Program-made: the position numbers and the translations under genes | Notes under the pieces: generated by a model | Database searches by the model: none | Seen by the model: only the letters and a program-made list of their open reading frames with translations | Told to the model about the DNA's origin: nothing | Shown here: positions 15,563 to 24,335 of the stretch, in pieces | Numbering within the stretch: position 1 is the stretch's first letter | Layout: each line of letters starts with the position of its first letter | From: CAIWHR01 sp039931775 | Lineage (GTDB): Bacteria; Pseudomonadota; Gammaproteobacteria; Burkholderiales; Casimicrobiaceae | Reading direction: 5' to 3' | NCBI GenBank assembly: GCA_039931775.1 | Contig: JBDTRG010000014.1 | Span: 1 to 54,520 of the forward strand | Length of the DNA stretch: 54,520 nt

Positions 15563-16759
15563 TCAGAGCTTGCAACCGCGCGGCGGATCGGTGAGGTCCT
15601 TCACCGCCACGGCGATCACCTTGTTTTCCTTGCCGTCGACCTTGCGCAGGTAGATGTTATGGATCGGGTTGTGCGATTTCGTCAGCGCGAACGAGCCGCG
15701 CGGGCTGTCGACCTTCGCGGTCTCGATCGCCTTGACGAGATCGGCGCGTTTCGTCAGATCGCCCTTGACCGCGTTGACGCCCGCGATCAGCATCTGCGCC
15801 GCATCGTAACCCTGCACCGCGTAGACGTCCGGCGGCGTGCTGTACGCCTTGGCGTACGCCGCGCGGAATGCGTTGTTCTTCGGATTGTTGAGCCCGTCGC
15901 CGTAATGCAGCGTCGTCAGGAGCCCCTGAGCCGCGTCACCCTGCGCGTCCAGCGTACCGTCGGTGAGAAAACCCGCGCCGACCAGCGGAATCGTCTTGTT
16001 GAGGCCGGCTGCCGCGTAGTCCTTGACGAACTTGACCGCGCCGCCGCCCGCGAAGAACACGTAGACGACATCGGGTTTCAGCGCCGCGATCTCGGTCAGG
16101 TACGACTGGAATTCGACCTGCGGAAACGGCAGCGACAGCTCCTTGATCACCTTTCCGCCGCCCGCTTCGAAGGCCTCCTTGAAGCCGCCGACCGACTCGT
16201 CGCCTGCCGCGTATTTCCACGTCAGCGTGACGGCGGTCTTTTTCGTCTGTTCGGCCATCACCTTGCCCATCGCGATGCCGAATTGCGAATTCGAGAACGA
16301 CGAGCGAAAGACGTTGGCCGCGCACAACGGACCGGTGATTTCGTCGGCCCCGGCATTGGGGATGATGAGCAGCGTGTTGTTGTCGCGGGCGACCTTTGAC
16401 AGCGCGAGCGCGACGCCGGAGTGAACCGTCCCGATCACCACGTCGACCTGGTCGCGCTTGATCAGCTTGTTCGCGTTGTCGGGCGCCTTGGCCGGATCGG
16501 ATTCGTCGTCGACGGTGAAATACTCGATGTCGCGCCCGGCGAGCTTGCCGCCGTTCTCGGCGATGGCAAGCTTGAAGCCGTTCGTGATCGCGGTGCCCAG
16601 GGCAGCGAACGTACCGGTGTAGGGCAGCATCATGCCGATCTTGACCTTCGGCTGCTGCGCAAGCACAACGCCCGAGGCCGGCAGAAGGAGTGCGGCAGCG
16701 AGCGCTGCCGTCGCGAATGCGCCAAAGCGGCGCGGGGTGTTGCGGTATCTCTCGATCAC
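15563..16759 (-). CDS. livK: Periplasmic substrate-binding protein of the benzoate-cluster ABC transporter
   Basis: A 398-residue type I periplasmic binding protein (Peripla_BP_6, LivK-like). It has a signal peptide (FGAFATAALAAALLLPASGVVLAQ) and then KVKIGMMLPYTGTFAALG, the standard start of the mature two-lobed fold. Other family landmarks are DDESDPAKAPDNANKLI, VDVVIGTVHSGVALALSKVA and VYAVQGYDAAQMLIAG. It is encoded between benzoate-CoA ligase and the permeases, the usual order of beta-proteobacterial benzoate clusters, so benzoate or a hydroxylated benzoate is the likely ligand; this is inferred from context. Two cysteines (GPLCAAN and the terminal RGCKL) could form a disulfide. Confidence 0.9.
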   Translation of the reverse strand: MIERYRNTPRRFGAFATAALAAALLLPASGVVLAQQPKVKIGMMLPYTGTFAALGTAITNGFKLAIAENGGKLAGRDIEYFTVDDESDPAKAPDNANKLIKRDQVDVVIGTVHSGVALALSKVARDNNTLLIIPNAGADEITGPLCAANVFRSSFSNSQFGIAMGKVMAEQTKKTAVTLTWKYAAGDESVGGFKEAFEAGGGKVIKELSLPFPQVEFQSYLTEIAALKPDVVYVFFAGGGAVKFVKDYAAAGLNKTIPLVGAGFLTDGTLDAQGDAAQGLLTTLHYGDGLNNPKNNAFRAAYAKAYSTPPDVYAVQGYDAAQMLIAGVNAVKGDLTKRADLVKAIETAKVDSPRGSFALTKSHNPIHNIYLRKVDGKENKVIAVAVKDLTDPPRGCKL

Positions 16760-16820
16760 GTGTTCCTCCTTCGGTTTGCTCGCGGATTCGCCTCGGCGCG
16801 CCCGCGGGAGTCTTTTGGCG

Positions 16821-18431
16821 TCACGTCGTCCTGGCGCGCAGCTTGAAGCGCTGTATTTTACCCGTCGCCGTTTTGGGAAGCTCGTCGATGAATTCGATCC
16901 ATCGCGGATACTTGTACGGTGCGAGGTGCGCCTTTACGTGCTGGCGCAACGCCTCGGCGAGCGCTTCCGACGGCACCTGCCCGCCTTTCAGCACGACATA
17001 GGCCTGCGGCTTCACCAATTGCTCATGATCCATCCGGCCGATCACGGCCGCCTCCAGCACCGCGGGATGGCTCACCAGCGCCGACTCGACCTCGATCGGC
17101 GACACGTAGATACCCCCCACCTTCAACATGTCGTCGCTGCGGCCCGCGTACAGATAGTAACCGTCCGCGTCGATCGAGTACTTGTCGCCGCTTCGCGTCC
17201 AGGGGCCGTTGAACGTGCTGCGCGTCTTTTCGCGGTTGTTCCAGTACCCGGTCGCCGCCGTCGGCCCGTTGATCTGCAACTCGCCGACCTGCCCGCGGGC
17301 AACCGGTTCGCCGTCGTCCCCGACGATCCGCAGTTCGTAACCGGGCACCGGCACGCCGGTCGTCCCATATCGAACCTGTCCGGGGCGATTCGACAGGAAG
17401 ATGTGGAGCATCTCCGTCGACCCCAGTCCATCGAGAACCTCGATACCGAACCACTCGGTCCAGCGTCGTCCGATATCCGACGGCAGCGCCTCGCCGGCCG
17501 ACGCGCAGACGCGCAACCGGAGCTCTTCGCGCCGCGGCAGGCCCGGGCTCGCGAGGAGCGCCGATATCATCGTCGGGACGCCGTAGAAGATCGTCGGCTG
17601 AAGGCGGATGAGGCGCGCGATGATCGCCGCCGGCGTGGACCGCTCGGCCATCAGAACCGCGGTCGCGCCGACCGCCATCGGAAACGTCAGCGCGTTGCCG
17701 AGGCCGTAGGCGAAGAAGAGCTTCGCGCCGGAGAAGGCCACGTCGTCCTCGCGCAGGCCGAGCACGGGCTTCGCGTAGAGCTCGGCGGTAAGGATCAGGC
17801 TCGAGTGAACGTGCACGATGCCTTTGGGCGGACCCGTCGAGCCTGACGAATAGAGCCAGAAGCACGCGTCGTCGCAGGTCGTCTCGGCCGGAGCGAACGT
17901 TACCGAAGCGGCCGCTGTCAACGCAGCCAGCGAACGCGTCGCATCCGACGCTCCGGCGACCGGCGCATTCGAGGCGCCCGAAACGATGACGTGGCGCAAT
18001 TGCGGGTGGTTGCCGAAAAGCGGTGCGAACGTCGGAAGGAGCGGCGCTGACACGACCAGCGCGCGGGCGCGGCTATCTGCCAGCATGTAGTCGTAATCGT
18101 GGGCGGTCAGCAGCGTGTTCGCCGCGATCGGCACGATGCCCGCCTTGATCGCGCCAAGGAACACCGCCGGGAAATCGATCGTATCGTGGAGGCAAACCAG
18201 GATTCGCTCCTCGGCACGAAGCCCCAGAGAAGTCAGCGCGTCGGCGCACCGGTTGACGCGTTCCGCGAGCTCTCCGTACGTATACGCGCCGGCGTCGTCG
18301 ATAAAAGCGACCTTCGCCGATCGTCCCGCGACGAGATTGCGTTCGACGAGATCGTACGCCGCGTTGTAGTCGCGCGGAATGTCGACCCGGGGAGGGCTGA
18401 CGCGGTGGTCGGCGGTACTGAGCGACGGCAT
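16821..18431 (-). CDS. bclA: Benzoate-CoA ligase
   Basis: A 536-residue adenylate-forming CoA ligase of the benzoate-CoA ligase family, which activates benzoate with ATP and CoA in the cytoplasm as the first step of the box pathway. Visible motifs are the P-loop LYSSGSTGPPKGIVHVH, the A5-type LDGLGSTEMLHIF, the hinge region YLYAGRSDDMLKVGGIYVSP, and the catalytic Lys segment LPKTATGKIQRFKLR near the C-terminus. The start at 18431 has AAGGAG 7 bases upstream; an upstream in-frame ATG (18548) would run into the divergent boxC promoter and start. Its place opposite boxC and before the ABC transporter supports benzoate rather than another aryl acid. Confidence 0.92.
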   Translation of the reverse strand: MPSLSTADHRVSPPRVDIPRDYNAAYDLVERNLVAGRSAKVAFIDDAGAYTYGELAERVNRCADALTSLGLRAEERILVCLHDTIDFPAVFLGAIKAGIVPIAANTLLTAHDYDYMLADSRARALVVSAPLLPTFAPLFGNHPQLRHVIVSGASNAPVAGASDATRSLAALTAAASVTFAPAETTCDDACFWLYSSGSTGPPKGIVHVHSSLILTAELYAKPVLGLREDDVAFSGAKLFFAYGLGNALTFPMAVGATAVLMAERSTPAAIIARLIRLQPTIFYGVPTMISALLASPGLPRREELRLRVCASAGEALPSDIGRRWTEWFGIEVLDGLGSTEMLHIFLSNRPGQVRYGTTGVPVPGYELRIVGDDGEPVARGQVGELQINGPTAATGYWNNREKTRSTFNGPWTRSGDKYSIDADGYYLYAGRSDDMLKVGGIYVSPIEVESALVSHPAVLEAAVIGRMDHEQLVKPQAYVVLKGGQVPSEALAEALRQHVKAHLAPYKYPRWIEFIDELPKTATGKIQRFKLRARTT

Positions 18432-18532
18432 GGTGCGCTCCTTCGGGCTTGTTGGCGCCCCGCATTCGTACGAAACCCCGATTCGTGGTCCGGAAAGCGT
18501 CGGGCATAATACAGCGCCTCGAGGAGGATCGC
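18432..18532. promoter_or_regulatory. Divergent bclA/boxC promoter region with palindrome
   Basis: This 101-base region separates the two divergent benzoate operons. It contains a perfect 10-bp palindrome TTCGTACGAA at 18465-18474, a further ATTCGT at 18481-18486, and a -10-like CATAAT at 18505-18510 for boxC. BoxR-type regulators control such clusters; whether this palindrome is the operator is inference. boxC has GAGGAGGA at 18521-18528. Confidence 0.5.
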
Positions 18533-20230
18533 ATGGCCGATGCCGCACCCCTGCCTGCCGCGGAAACGGGAGCGCGCGGCGAGCCGCCGTTCAGCTACGA
18601 AACGCACCCCGACCGTTATGCGCATTGGCGCCTTGCGTTCGACGGCCCCGTCGCGATGCTGATAATGGACGTCGACGAGGACCGCGGACTCGTGCCCGGT
18701 TACAAGCTCAAGCTCAATTCGTACGATCTCGGCGTAGACATCGAGCTCGCCGATGCACTGCAGCGGTTGCGCTTCGAACACCCCGAAATCGGTTGCGTGA
18801 TCATCACGAGCGGCAAGGAGCGGGTGTTCTGCTCGGGCGCCAACATCTTCATGCTCGGCCTGTCGTCGCACGCGTGGAAGGTGAACTTCTGCAAATTCAC
18901 GAACGAGACGCGCAACGGTATCGAGGACGCAAGCCGGCATTCGGGGCTCAAGTTCATCGCCGCGTGCAATGGAACGACGGCGGGCGGCGGTTACGAGCTG
19001 GCGCTCGCCTGCGACGAAATCGTGCTGATCGACGACCGGTCCTCGGCGGTGAGCCTTCCCGAGGTACCGCTGCTCGGCGTCCTGCCGGGTACGGGCGGCC
19101 TCACGCGGCTCACCGACAAGCGCCGCGTGCGCCGCGATCACGCCGACATCTTCTGCACGCTGGCCGAGGGCGTCCGCGCGGATCGCGCGGAGCGGTGGCG
19201 GCTCATCGACGATCGGGAGAAGCCGCAACAGTTCGTGCAGAAAGTGAGGGAGCGCGCGCTCGAGCTGGCCAGGGCGAGTGATCGCCCGCGAGAGGCGAAA
19301 GGCATTGCGCTCACGCCACTCGCACGCACCTTCGACGACGGTGGCTTTCGCTACCCGCACGTCGACGTCCGCATCGACCGCCGCGCGCGCAACGCGACGA
19401 TCACCGTCTTTGCATCGAAGGCGCCTACCGAGGACGGCCTCGTTCCGATCCTTGCCGCGGGCGCGTCGTGGTGGCCGCTCGCGATGGCGCGCGAACTGGA
19501 CGACGCCATCCTGCTGCTGCGCACGCACGAACCCGAAATCGGCACCTGGATCCTGAAGACCGTGGGCGACGCGTCGCACGTCCTGGCGGCCGACGCGACG
19601 CTCATGCGGCACCGATCGCACTGGTTCGTCCGCGAAACGATCGGCATGCTGAGGCGCACGTTTGCCCGCCTCGACGTAACGTCGCGGACGCTCTTCGCGC
19701 TGATCGAGCCGGGATCGTGTTTTGCGGGGACGCTGATGGAGCTCGCGCTGGCCGCGGATCGCAGCTATATGCAGGCGCCGCCAAACGACGATGCGACGGC
19801 GCCGAAGATTGCGCTGTCGGCGCAGAACTTCGGCGCGTACCCGATGGTCAATGGCCTGCCGCGTCTTGCGGCCCGGTTCTGCGGCGACGGCGAAAGCGTG
19901 CAGCGCGCCGGGGACGCCGCCGGCGTCGCGTTGTCCGCCATTACCGCGCTGGACCTTGGACTCGTGACCGCGGCGCCTGACGAGCTCGACTGGACCGACG
20001 AGATTCGCATCGCGCTCGAGGAGCGCGCCAGCTATTCGCCCGACGCGCTGACCGGCATGGAAGCGAACCTGCGCTTCGGCGGCGTCGAGACGATGGAGAC
20101 CCGTATCTTCGGACGGCTGTCGGCGTGGCAGAACTGGGTGTTCGTCCGACCGAATGCGGTCGGCGAATCGGGCGCGCTCAAGGTTTTCGGGACCGGCAGC
20201 AAGGCGAAGTTCGACTGGGATCGCGTGTAG
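18533..20230 (+). CDS. boxC: 2,3-epoxybenzoyl-CoA dihydrolase BoxC
   Basis: BoxC opens 2,3-epoxybenzoyl-CoA by hydrolysis, releasing formate and 3,4-dehydroadipyl-CoA semialdehyde. The 565-residue product is a two-part crotonase-like protein. The first domain shows the CoA-binding/oxyanion pattern SGKERVFCSGANIFMLG at about 99-115 and CNGTTAGGGYELALACDEI at about 145-163, followed by PLLGVLPGTGGLTRL; the second, more divergent half (about 270-560) is usual for BoxC. The start at 18533 follows a strong GAGGAGGA site; earlier in-frame codons lie in the divergent promoter. It is 31 bases ahead of boxB, in the same operon. Confidence 0.93.
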   Translation: MADAAPLPAAETGARGEPPFSYETHPDRYAHWRLAFDGPVAMLIMDVDEDRGLVPGYKLKLNSYDLGVDIELADALQRLRFEHPEIGCVIITSGKERVFCSGANIFMLGLSSHAWKVNFCKFTNETRNGIEDASRHSGLKFIAACNGTTAGGGYELALACDEIVLIDDRSSAVSLPEVPLLGVLPGTGGLTRLTDKRRVRRDHADIFCTLAEGVRADRAERWRLIDDREKPQQFVQKVRERALELARASDRPREAKGIALTPLARTFDDGGFRYPHVDVRIDRRARNATITVFASKAPTEDGLVPILAAGASWWPLAMARELDDAILLLRTHEPEIGTWILKTVGDASHVLAADATLMRHRSHWFVRETIGMLRRTFARLDVTSRTLFALIEPGSCFAGTLMELALAADRSYMQAPPNDDATAPKIALSAQNFGAYPMVNGLPRLAARFCGDGESVQRAGDAAGVALSAITALDLGLVTAAPDELDWTDEIRIALEERASYSPDALTGMEANLRFGGVETMETRIFGRLSAWQNWVFVRPNAVGESGALKVFGTGSKAKFDWDRV

Positions 20231-20261
20231 CCGCGCGGCGACGACGAGCTGGAGATTCACG

Positions 20262-21686
20262 ATGGACATCGACTACAACGAGAAGATACCGAACAACGTG
20301 AATCTCGCGGGCAACCGGTCGCTCCAGCGAGCGCTCGAGGGATGGCGGCCGGAATTTCTGCGCTGGTGGGGCGACGTCGGACCGCTTGACACCCGCGATC
20401 TCGACGTCTACCTGCGTACCGCCGTGAGCGCGTTGCCGACGGGATGGGCCAACTACGACTACGTCAAGATGCGCGACTATCGCTGGGGCATCTTCCTCGC
20501 GCCGGCCGATCCCGATCGAAAGATCAACTTCGGCGAGCATCTGGGCGAGCCTGCATGGCAGGAAGTACCCGGCGAGTACCGCGCGAACCTGCGCCGCCTG
20601 ATCGTCACGCAGGGCGATACCGAGCCGGCGTCGGTCGAGCAGCAGCGCCACCTTGGCCAGACCTGCCCGTCGCTCTACGACCTGCGCAACCTTTACCAGG
20701 TCAACGTCGAGGAGGGCCGCCATCTTTGGGCGATGGTGTATCTGCTGCACGCGCACTTCGGCCGCGATGGCCGCGAAGAGGCGGCAGCGCTGCTCGAGCG
20801 CCGTTCCGGCGACGCCGACAATCCGCGAATCCTCGGCGCGTTCAACGAACCGACGCCGGACTGGCTGTCGTTCTTCATGTTCACGTTCTTCACGGATCGC
20901 GACGGAAAGTACCAGCTCTGCTCGCTCGCCGAGTCGGGCTTCGACCCGTTGGCCCGCACCTGCCGGTTCATGCTGACCGAGGAAGCGCACCACATGTTCA
21001 TCGGCGAGTCGGGCGTTGCCCGGGTCGTTCAGCGCACCTGCGACGCGATGGTCGAGCACCGCACCGACGACCCATTGAAGCTGCGCGCTCTGGACGTCAT
21101 CGACCTGCCGACGATCCAGCGCTATCTCAACCTGCATTTCAGCGTGACGATGGACCTCTTCGGTTCCGACGTGTCGTCCAATGCGGCGACGTTCTACTCG
21201 ACCGGACTCAAGGGGCGCTTCGAGGAAACGAAGCAGGATGACGACCATCGGCTGACGGACGCCACGTATCCGGTGCAGGAGATCCGCGATGGCCGGATCA
21301 TGTCGCGGGAAGCGCCAGCGCAGAACGCGCTCAACGAAAGACTTCGCGACGACTACATCAAGGACGCAACCGCCGGCATCGCGCGCTGGAACAAGATCGC
21401 CGAGAAACGGGAGATCGGCGCGAGACTTCGGGCGCCGCACAAGGCGTTCCATCGCAGGATCGGCCCGCTGTCGGCGGCGCACATCGGCCCCGACGGCGCA
21501 ATCGTATCGGCCGCCGATTGGAAGGCGAACGTCGACCAATGGCTGCCGACACCCGAAGACCGAGCGTTCGTCGCGTCGCTGATGGGCCGCGTCGTCGAGC
21601 CGGGGCGATTCGCCAACTGGATCGCGCCGCCCGCGCGCGGCGTCAATATGCAGCCGGTGGACTTCGAGTACCTGCGCTTCGCCTGA
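20262..21686 (+). CDS. boxB: Benzoyl-CoA 2,3-epoxidase, diiron oxygenase subunit BoxB
   Basis: BoxB is the diiron oxygenase that epoxidises benzoyl-CoA using O2 and electrons from the reductase BoxA. The 474-residue protein shows two E-E-x-x-H segments expected for a carboxylate-bridged diiron centre: VEEGRHLW at about residue 150 and TEEAHHMF at about 240. The long N-terminal helical region (MDIDYNEKIPNNVNL, TGWANYDYVKMRDYRWG) matches BoxB. The start at 20262 is the first ATG after the boxC stop in a spacer of 31 bases; the longer frame upstream lies in boxC. No boxA follows: the next gene is zwf on the opposite strand, whose end overlaps boxB by 44 bases. Confidence 0.94.
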   Translation: MDIDYNEKIPNNVNLAGNRSLQRALEGWRPEFLRWWGDVGPLDTRDLDVYLRTAVSALPTGWANYDYVKMRDYRWGIFLAPADPDRKINFGEHLGEPAWQEVPGEYRANLRRLIVTQGDTEPASVEQQRHLGQTCPSLYDLRNLYQVNVEEGRHLWAMVYLLHAHFGRDGREEAAALLERRSGDADNPRILGAFNEPTPDWLSFFMFTFFTDRDGKYQLCSLAESGFDPLARTCRFMLTEEAHHMFIGESGVARVVQRTCDAMVEHRTDDPLKLRALDVIDLPTIQRYLNLHFSVTMDLFGSDVSSNAATFYSTGLKGRFEETKQDDDHRLTDATYPVQEIRDGRIMSREAPAQNALNERLRDDYIKDATAGIARWNKIAEKREIGARLRAPHKAFHRRIGPLSAAHIGPDGAIVSAADWKANVDQWLPTPEDRAFVASLMGRVVEPGRFANWIAPPARGVNMQPVDFEYLRFA

Positions 21687-23109
21687 GTCCCTGCTGACGG
21701 GCGGGGCCTGCGCCTGCTGCCGCGTACTGGTGCAGCGGCCGCGCCTTGCGAAGCAGCGGCGAGTAGAGACGCCACGAGGCTTCCGTCTCGTCGGCGTGGA
21801 CGAACAGCGTCTGATCGCCCTGCACGACGTCCTGCAGCAGCGTGTCGTAACCGGACGACAGCGAGCGGCCGAACGTCTCGGCGTAGCGAAAGCCCATGTG
21901 CTGCGTCTGCAGCGTGAACTGCTCGCCGGGCGATTTCACCTCGAAGGAAAGATCGAAACCCTCGTTGGGCTGCAACGTGATCACGAGAACGTTGGCATGG
22001 GTCGCGCATCCATCGACCGAGCGGAATAGCGCCACCGGCGGATGCCGGAAATTGATCGTGATTTCGGTGACCCGCCGCGCGAGGCGCTTGCCGGTGCACA
22101 GGTAAAACGGGACGCCCTGCCAGCGCCAGTTGTCGATCGCGAGTCGAATCGCGACGAAAGTCTCGGTCGTCGAGCGCTTGGCGACGCCGGGTTCCTGACG
22201 ATAGCCGCGGAGCTCCTTGCGCCCGATGCGCCCTGGTCCGTATTGCCCGAACACGACGGCGTCGTCCGCGATCGGCGCCACCGAGCGCAGCACCTTGACC
22301 TTCTCGAACCGGATGCTTTCCGCGTTGAAGGCCGCAGGAACTTCCATCGCGGTCAGCGTCAAGAGTTGCGTCAAGTGGTTCTGGACCATGTCGCGCAGCG
22401 CGCCGGTCGCTTCGTACGACGCCGCGCGGGACTCGACACCCAATTCCTCCGCTACTGTGATCGCGACGCTCTCGATGTGGTCGCGGTTCCACACCGATTC
22501 GAACAGCGCGTTACCGAAGCGGAAGGCGAGGAGGTTTTGCACCGACTCCTTGCCCAGATAGTGGTCGATCCGGTAGACCTGCGCCTCGTCGAAGTATCTG
22601 TGGACGAGCGCATTCATGTGCCGCGCCGAATCGAGATCGTGGCCGAACGGCTTCTCGATGACGAGCCGCGTCCAGCCCGCGCTCTTCGAAAGTCCTTCGG
22701 CGCCCAACGCATCGATGGTCGGCGCAACGGCCGCCGGCGGCAACGCGAGATAGAGGACGCGGTTGCCCTTCAAGTCGTGCGCCCGGTCGAATTCGGCGAT
22801 CGAGTCGCCGAGCTTGCGGAAGTCGGCGGCGGTGGCGCCCGGGACTCCTTGGTAATAGAGGCAGGTGTCGCACCATCGCCGGATCTTCGATGGCGACGAG
22901 AAACTCGCCAGCGCTTCGCGCGCCTCCCCACGAAAGCCCTCGTTGCCCACGGTCTCGTCGCGGCCGATGCCGAGGATACGACAGCGTGATGAAAGCAGCC
23001 CGTCGCCCATCAGCTGATAGAGCGCGGGAAAGAGCTTGCGGCGCGCGAGATCGCCGGTCGCGCCGAAGATCACGAACAGGCAGGCTTCGGTCCGGCTCGG
23101 TTTCTTCAC
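21643..23109 (-). CDS. zwf: Glucose-6-phosphate 1-dehydrogenase
   Basis: Zwf oxidises glucose 6-phosphate with NADP+ to 6-phosphogluconolactone, feeding the pentose phosphate or Entner-Doudoroff route. The nucleotide site FGATGDLARRKLFPALYQL is near residue 14, the lactone/substrate signature YRIDHYLGKESVQNLLAFRF lies near the middle, and EKPFGHDL is upstream of it. The GTG at 23109 is chosen because the family N-terminus starts there (VKKPSRTEACLFVIFGATG) 7 bases after the fba stop; the frame stays open into fba but the added residues are Arg-rich noise. Length is 488, as usual. The C-terminal tail after HQYAAAGAGPA (about 20 residues) is not conserved and overlaps the convergent boxB end. 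Confidence 0.93.
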   Translation of the reverse strand: MKKPSRTEACLFVIFGATGDLARRKLFPALYQLMGDGLLSSRCRILGIGRDETVGNEGFRGEAREALASFSSPSKIRRWCDTCLYYQGVPGATAADFRKLGDSIAEFDRAHDLKGNRVLYLALPPAAVAPTIDALGAEGLSKSAGWTRLVIEKPFGHDLDSARHMNALVHRYFDEAQVYRIDHYLGKESVQNLLAFRFGNALFESVWNRDHIESVAITVAEELGVESRAASYEATGALRDMVQNHLTQLLTLTAMEVPAAFNAESIRFEKVKVLRSVAPIADDAVVFGQYGPGRIGRKELRGYRQEPGVAKRSTTETFVAIRLAIDNWRWQGVPFYLCTGKRLARRVTEITINFRHPPVALFRSVDGCATHANVLVITLQPNEGFDLSFEVKSPGEQFTLQTQHMGFRYAETFGRSLSSGYDTLLQDVVQGDQTLFVHADETEASWRLYSPLLRKARPLHQYAAAGAGPARQQGLRRSAGTRSPPAAY

Positions 23110-23116
23110 GCGCGAC

Positions 23117-24136
23117 TCAGGCGACCTCCATCGCGGCCGCGTACTTGCCGTCGCGAGCCGCGCTGTTGAGGCGCGCCCGCTTGAGCAGCGCCTGCTGCGC
23201 GCGCCCCTTGTTGCCGACCTCGCCTCGCCATGCGTTGAGCGCGGCCGCCTGCAGCGCGCGACCGTACGAGTAACTGAGCACCCATGGCTGCTTTTGTGGC
23301 AGCGCATTCATCGCGTTGAGGTTGGCGGTTGCCGATTCATCGCTCTGGCCGCCCGACAGGAAATAGATCCCCGGCACGGCCGCGGGCACGTTGCGGCGCA
23401 GGCACGCGATCGTGGCGCGCGCCACCTCGTCGGGCGAGGCCTGCGTCGCACACTTGAGGCCCGGGACGACCATGTTCGGCTTCAGGATGATGCCTTCCAG
23501 CACCACCCGCTGCCGGTGCAGCGCGTCGAACACGACGTGCAACACCTCATCCGTGATGCGTGCGGCCGTTTCGAGCGTGTGATCGCCGTCCATCAGCACC
23601 TCCGGCTCGACGATCGGCACGATGCCCTGCTCCTGGCAGATCGACGCGTAGCGCGCGAGCGCATACGCGTTGGCGGCGATCGCCTGCGGGCTCGGGATGC
23701 CAGGGGCGACATCGATGACCGCGCGCCATTTGGCGAAGCGCGCGCCCAGCCGCTTGTATTCGGCAAGCCGCTCGGGGAGTCCGTCGAGCCCCTGCGTCAG
23801 CTTCTCGCCGGGGAAATTCGGCACCGGAACGACGCCCTTGTCGACCTTGATGCCGGGCACGATGCCTTGTCCCGCCAACAGCTGCGGCAGCGGTACGCCC
23901 GCCGCGCTCTTCTGCTTCAGCGTCTCTTCGTAAAGGATGACGCCGCTGATGAAAGCCGAAATGCCCGACGCCGAGAACATCAATTCGCGGTAGTCGCGCC
24001 GGGTGTCGTCGGTGGACGTCACGTTGATGACCTTGAAGCGCTTCTCGATCGTTCCACCGCTTTCGTCGGCCGCGAGTATGCCCTTGCCCGGCGCCGTGAT
24101 CTCGGCCACCGTTTTCTCCAGTTCCGCCATCGACAT
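23117..24136 (-). CDS. fba: Class I fructose-bisphosphate aldolase
   Basis: A 339-residue Schiff-base aldolase of the animal/plant-like class I type, cleaving fructose 1,6-bisphosphate to dihydroxyacetone phosphate and glyceraldehyde 3-phosphate without a metal. The start AELEKTVAEITAPGKGILAADES, the active-site Lys219 in VLEGIILKPNMV, Lys136 in AKWRAVI, and the IVEPEVLMDG acid pair are visible, as is FLSGGQSDESATANLNAMN. Most bacteria use class II; class I forms of this type are scattered in proteobacteria. It lies 7 bases upstream of zwf, suggesting a small central-carbon operon. A second ATG is two codons downstream. Confidence 0.95.
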   Translation of the reverse strand: MSMAELEKTVAEITAPGKGILAADESGGTIEKRFKVINVTSTDDTRRDYRELMFSASGISAFISGVILYEETLKQKSAAGVPLPQLLAGQGIVPGIKVDKGVVPVPNFPGEKLTQGLDGLPERLAEYKRLGARFAKWRAVIDVAPGIPSPQAIAANAYALARYASICQEQGIVPIVEPEVLMDGDHTLETAARITDEVLHVVFDALHRQRVVLEGIILKPNMVVPGLKCATQASPDEVARATIACLRRNVPAAVPGIYFLSGGQSDESATANLNAMNALPQKQPWVLSYSYGRALQAAALNAWRGEVGNKGRAQQALLKRARLNSAARDGKYAAAMEVA

Positions 24137-24335
24137 GTCATCTCCCCGGGTAATCGATAGAAGCGCCAGGACCGCTCCACGGTCTCGCCGCCGCGACGTT
24201 GCGCGCCTTGCCCTTCGATGACACGGATTCTAGCAGGCCGACGCGACCTCTCGGGCCCGGCACCCGCCGCCGCGAGGCGGCGCCCAAGACCGCCGCGACC
24301 GCGCTACAATCGCCGGCTCGACGAGAGGTGAGCGA
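24137..24335. promoter_or_regulatory. Divergent fba/udh intergenic region
   Basis: The region between fba (minus) and udh (plus) carries a perfect 7-bp hairpin at 24265-24282 (CGCCGCC-GCGA-GGCGGCG) and a -10-like TACAAT at 24305-24310 placed for the sugar-acid operon. No convincing -35 is seen. GAGAGGTGAGCG gives udh a good ribosome binding site. Confidence 0.35.

Noticed and set aside
18233..20269. A 678-codon minus-strand open frame opposite boxC
   Set aside because: The product is Arg/Val/Ala-rich with no recognisable motif and boxC on the other strand is well supported. It is a shadow.
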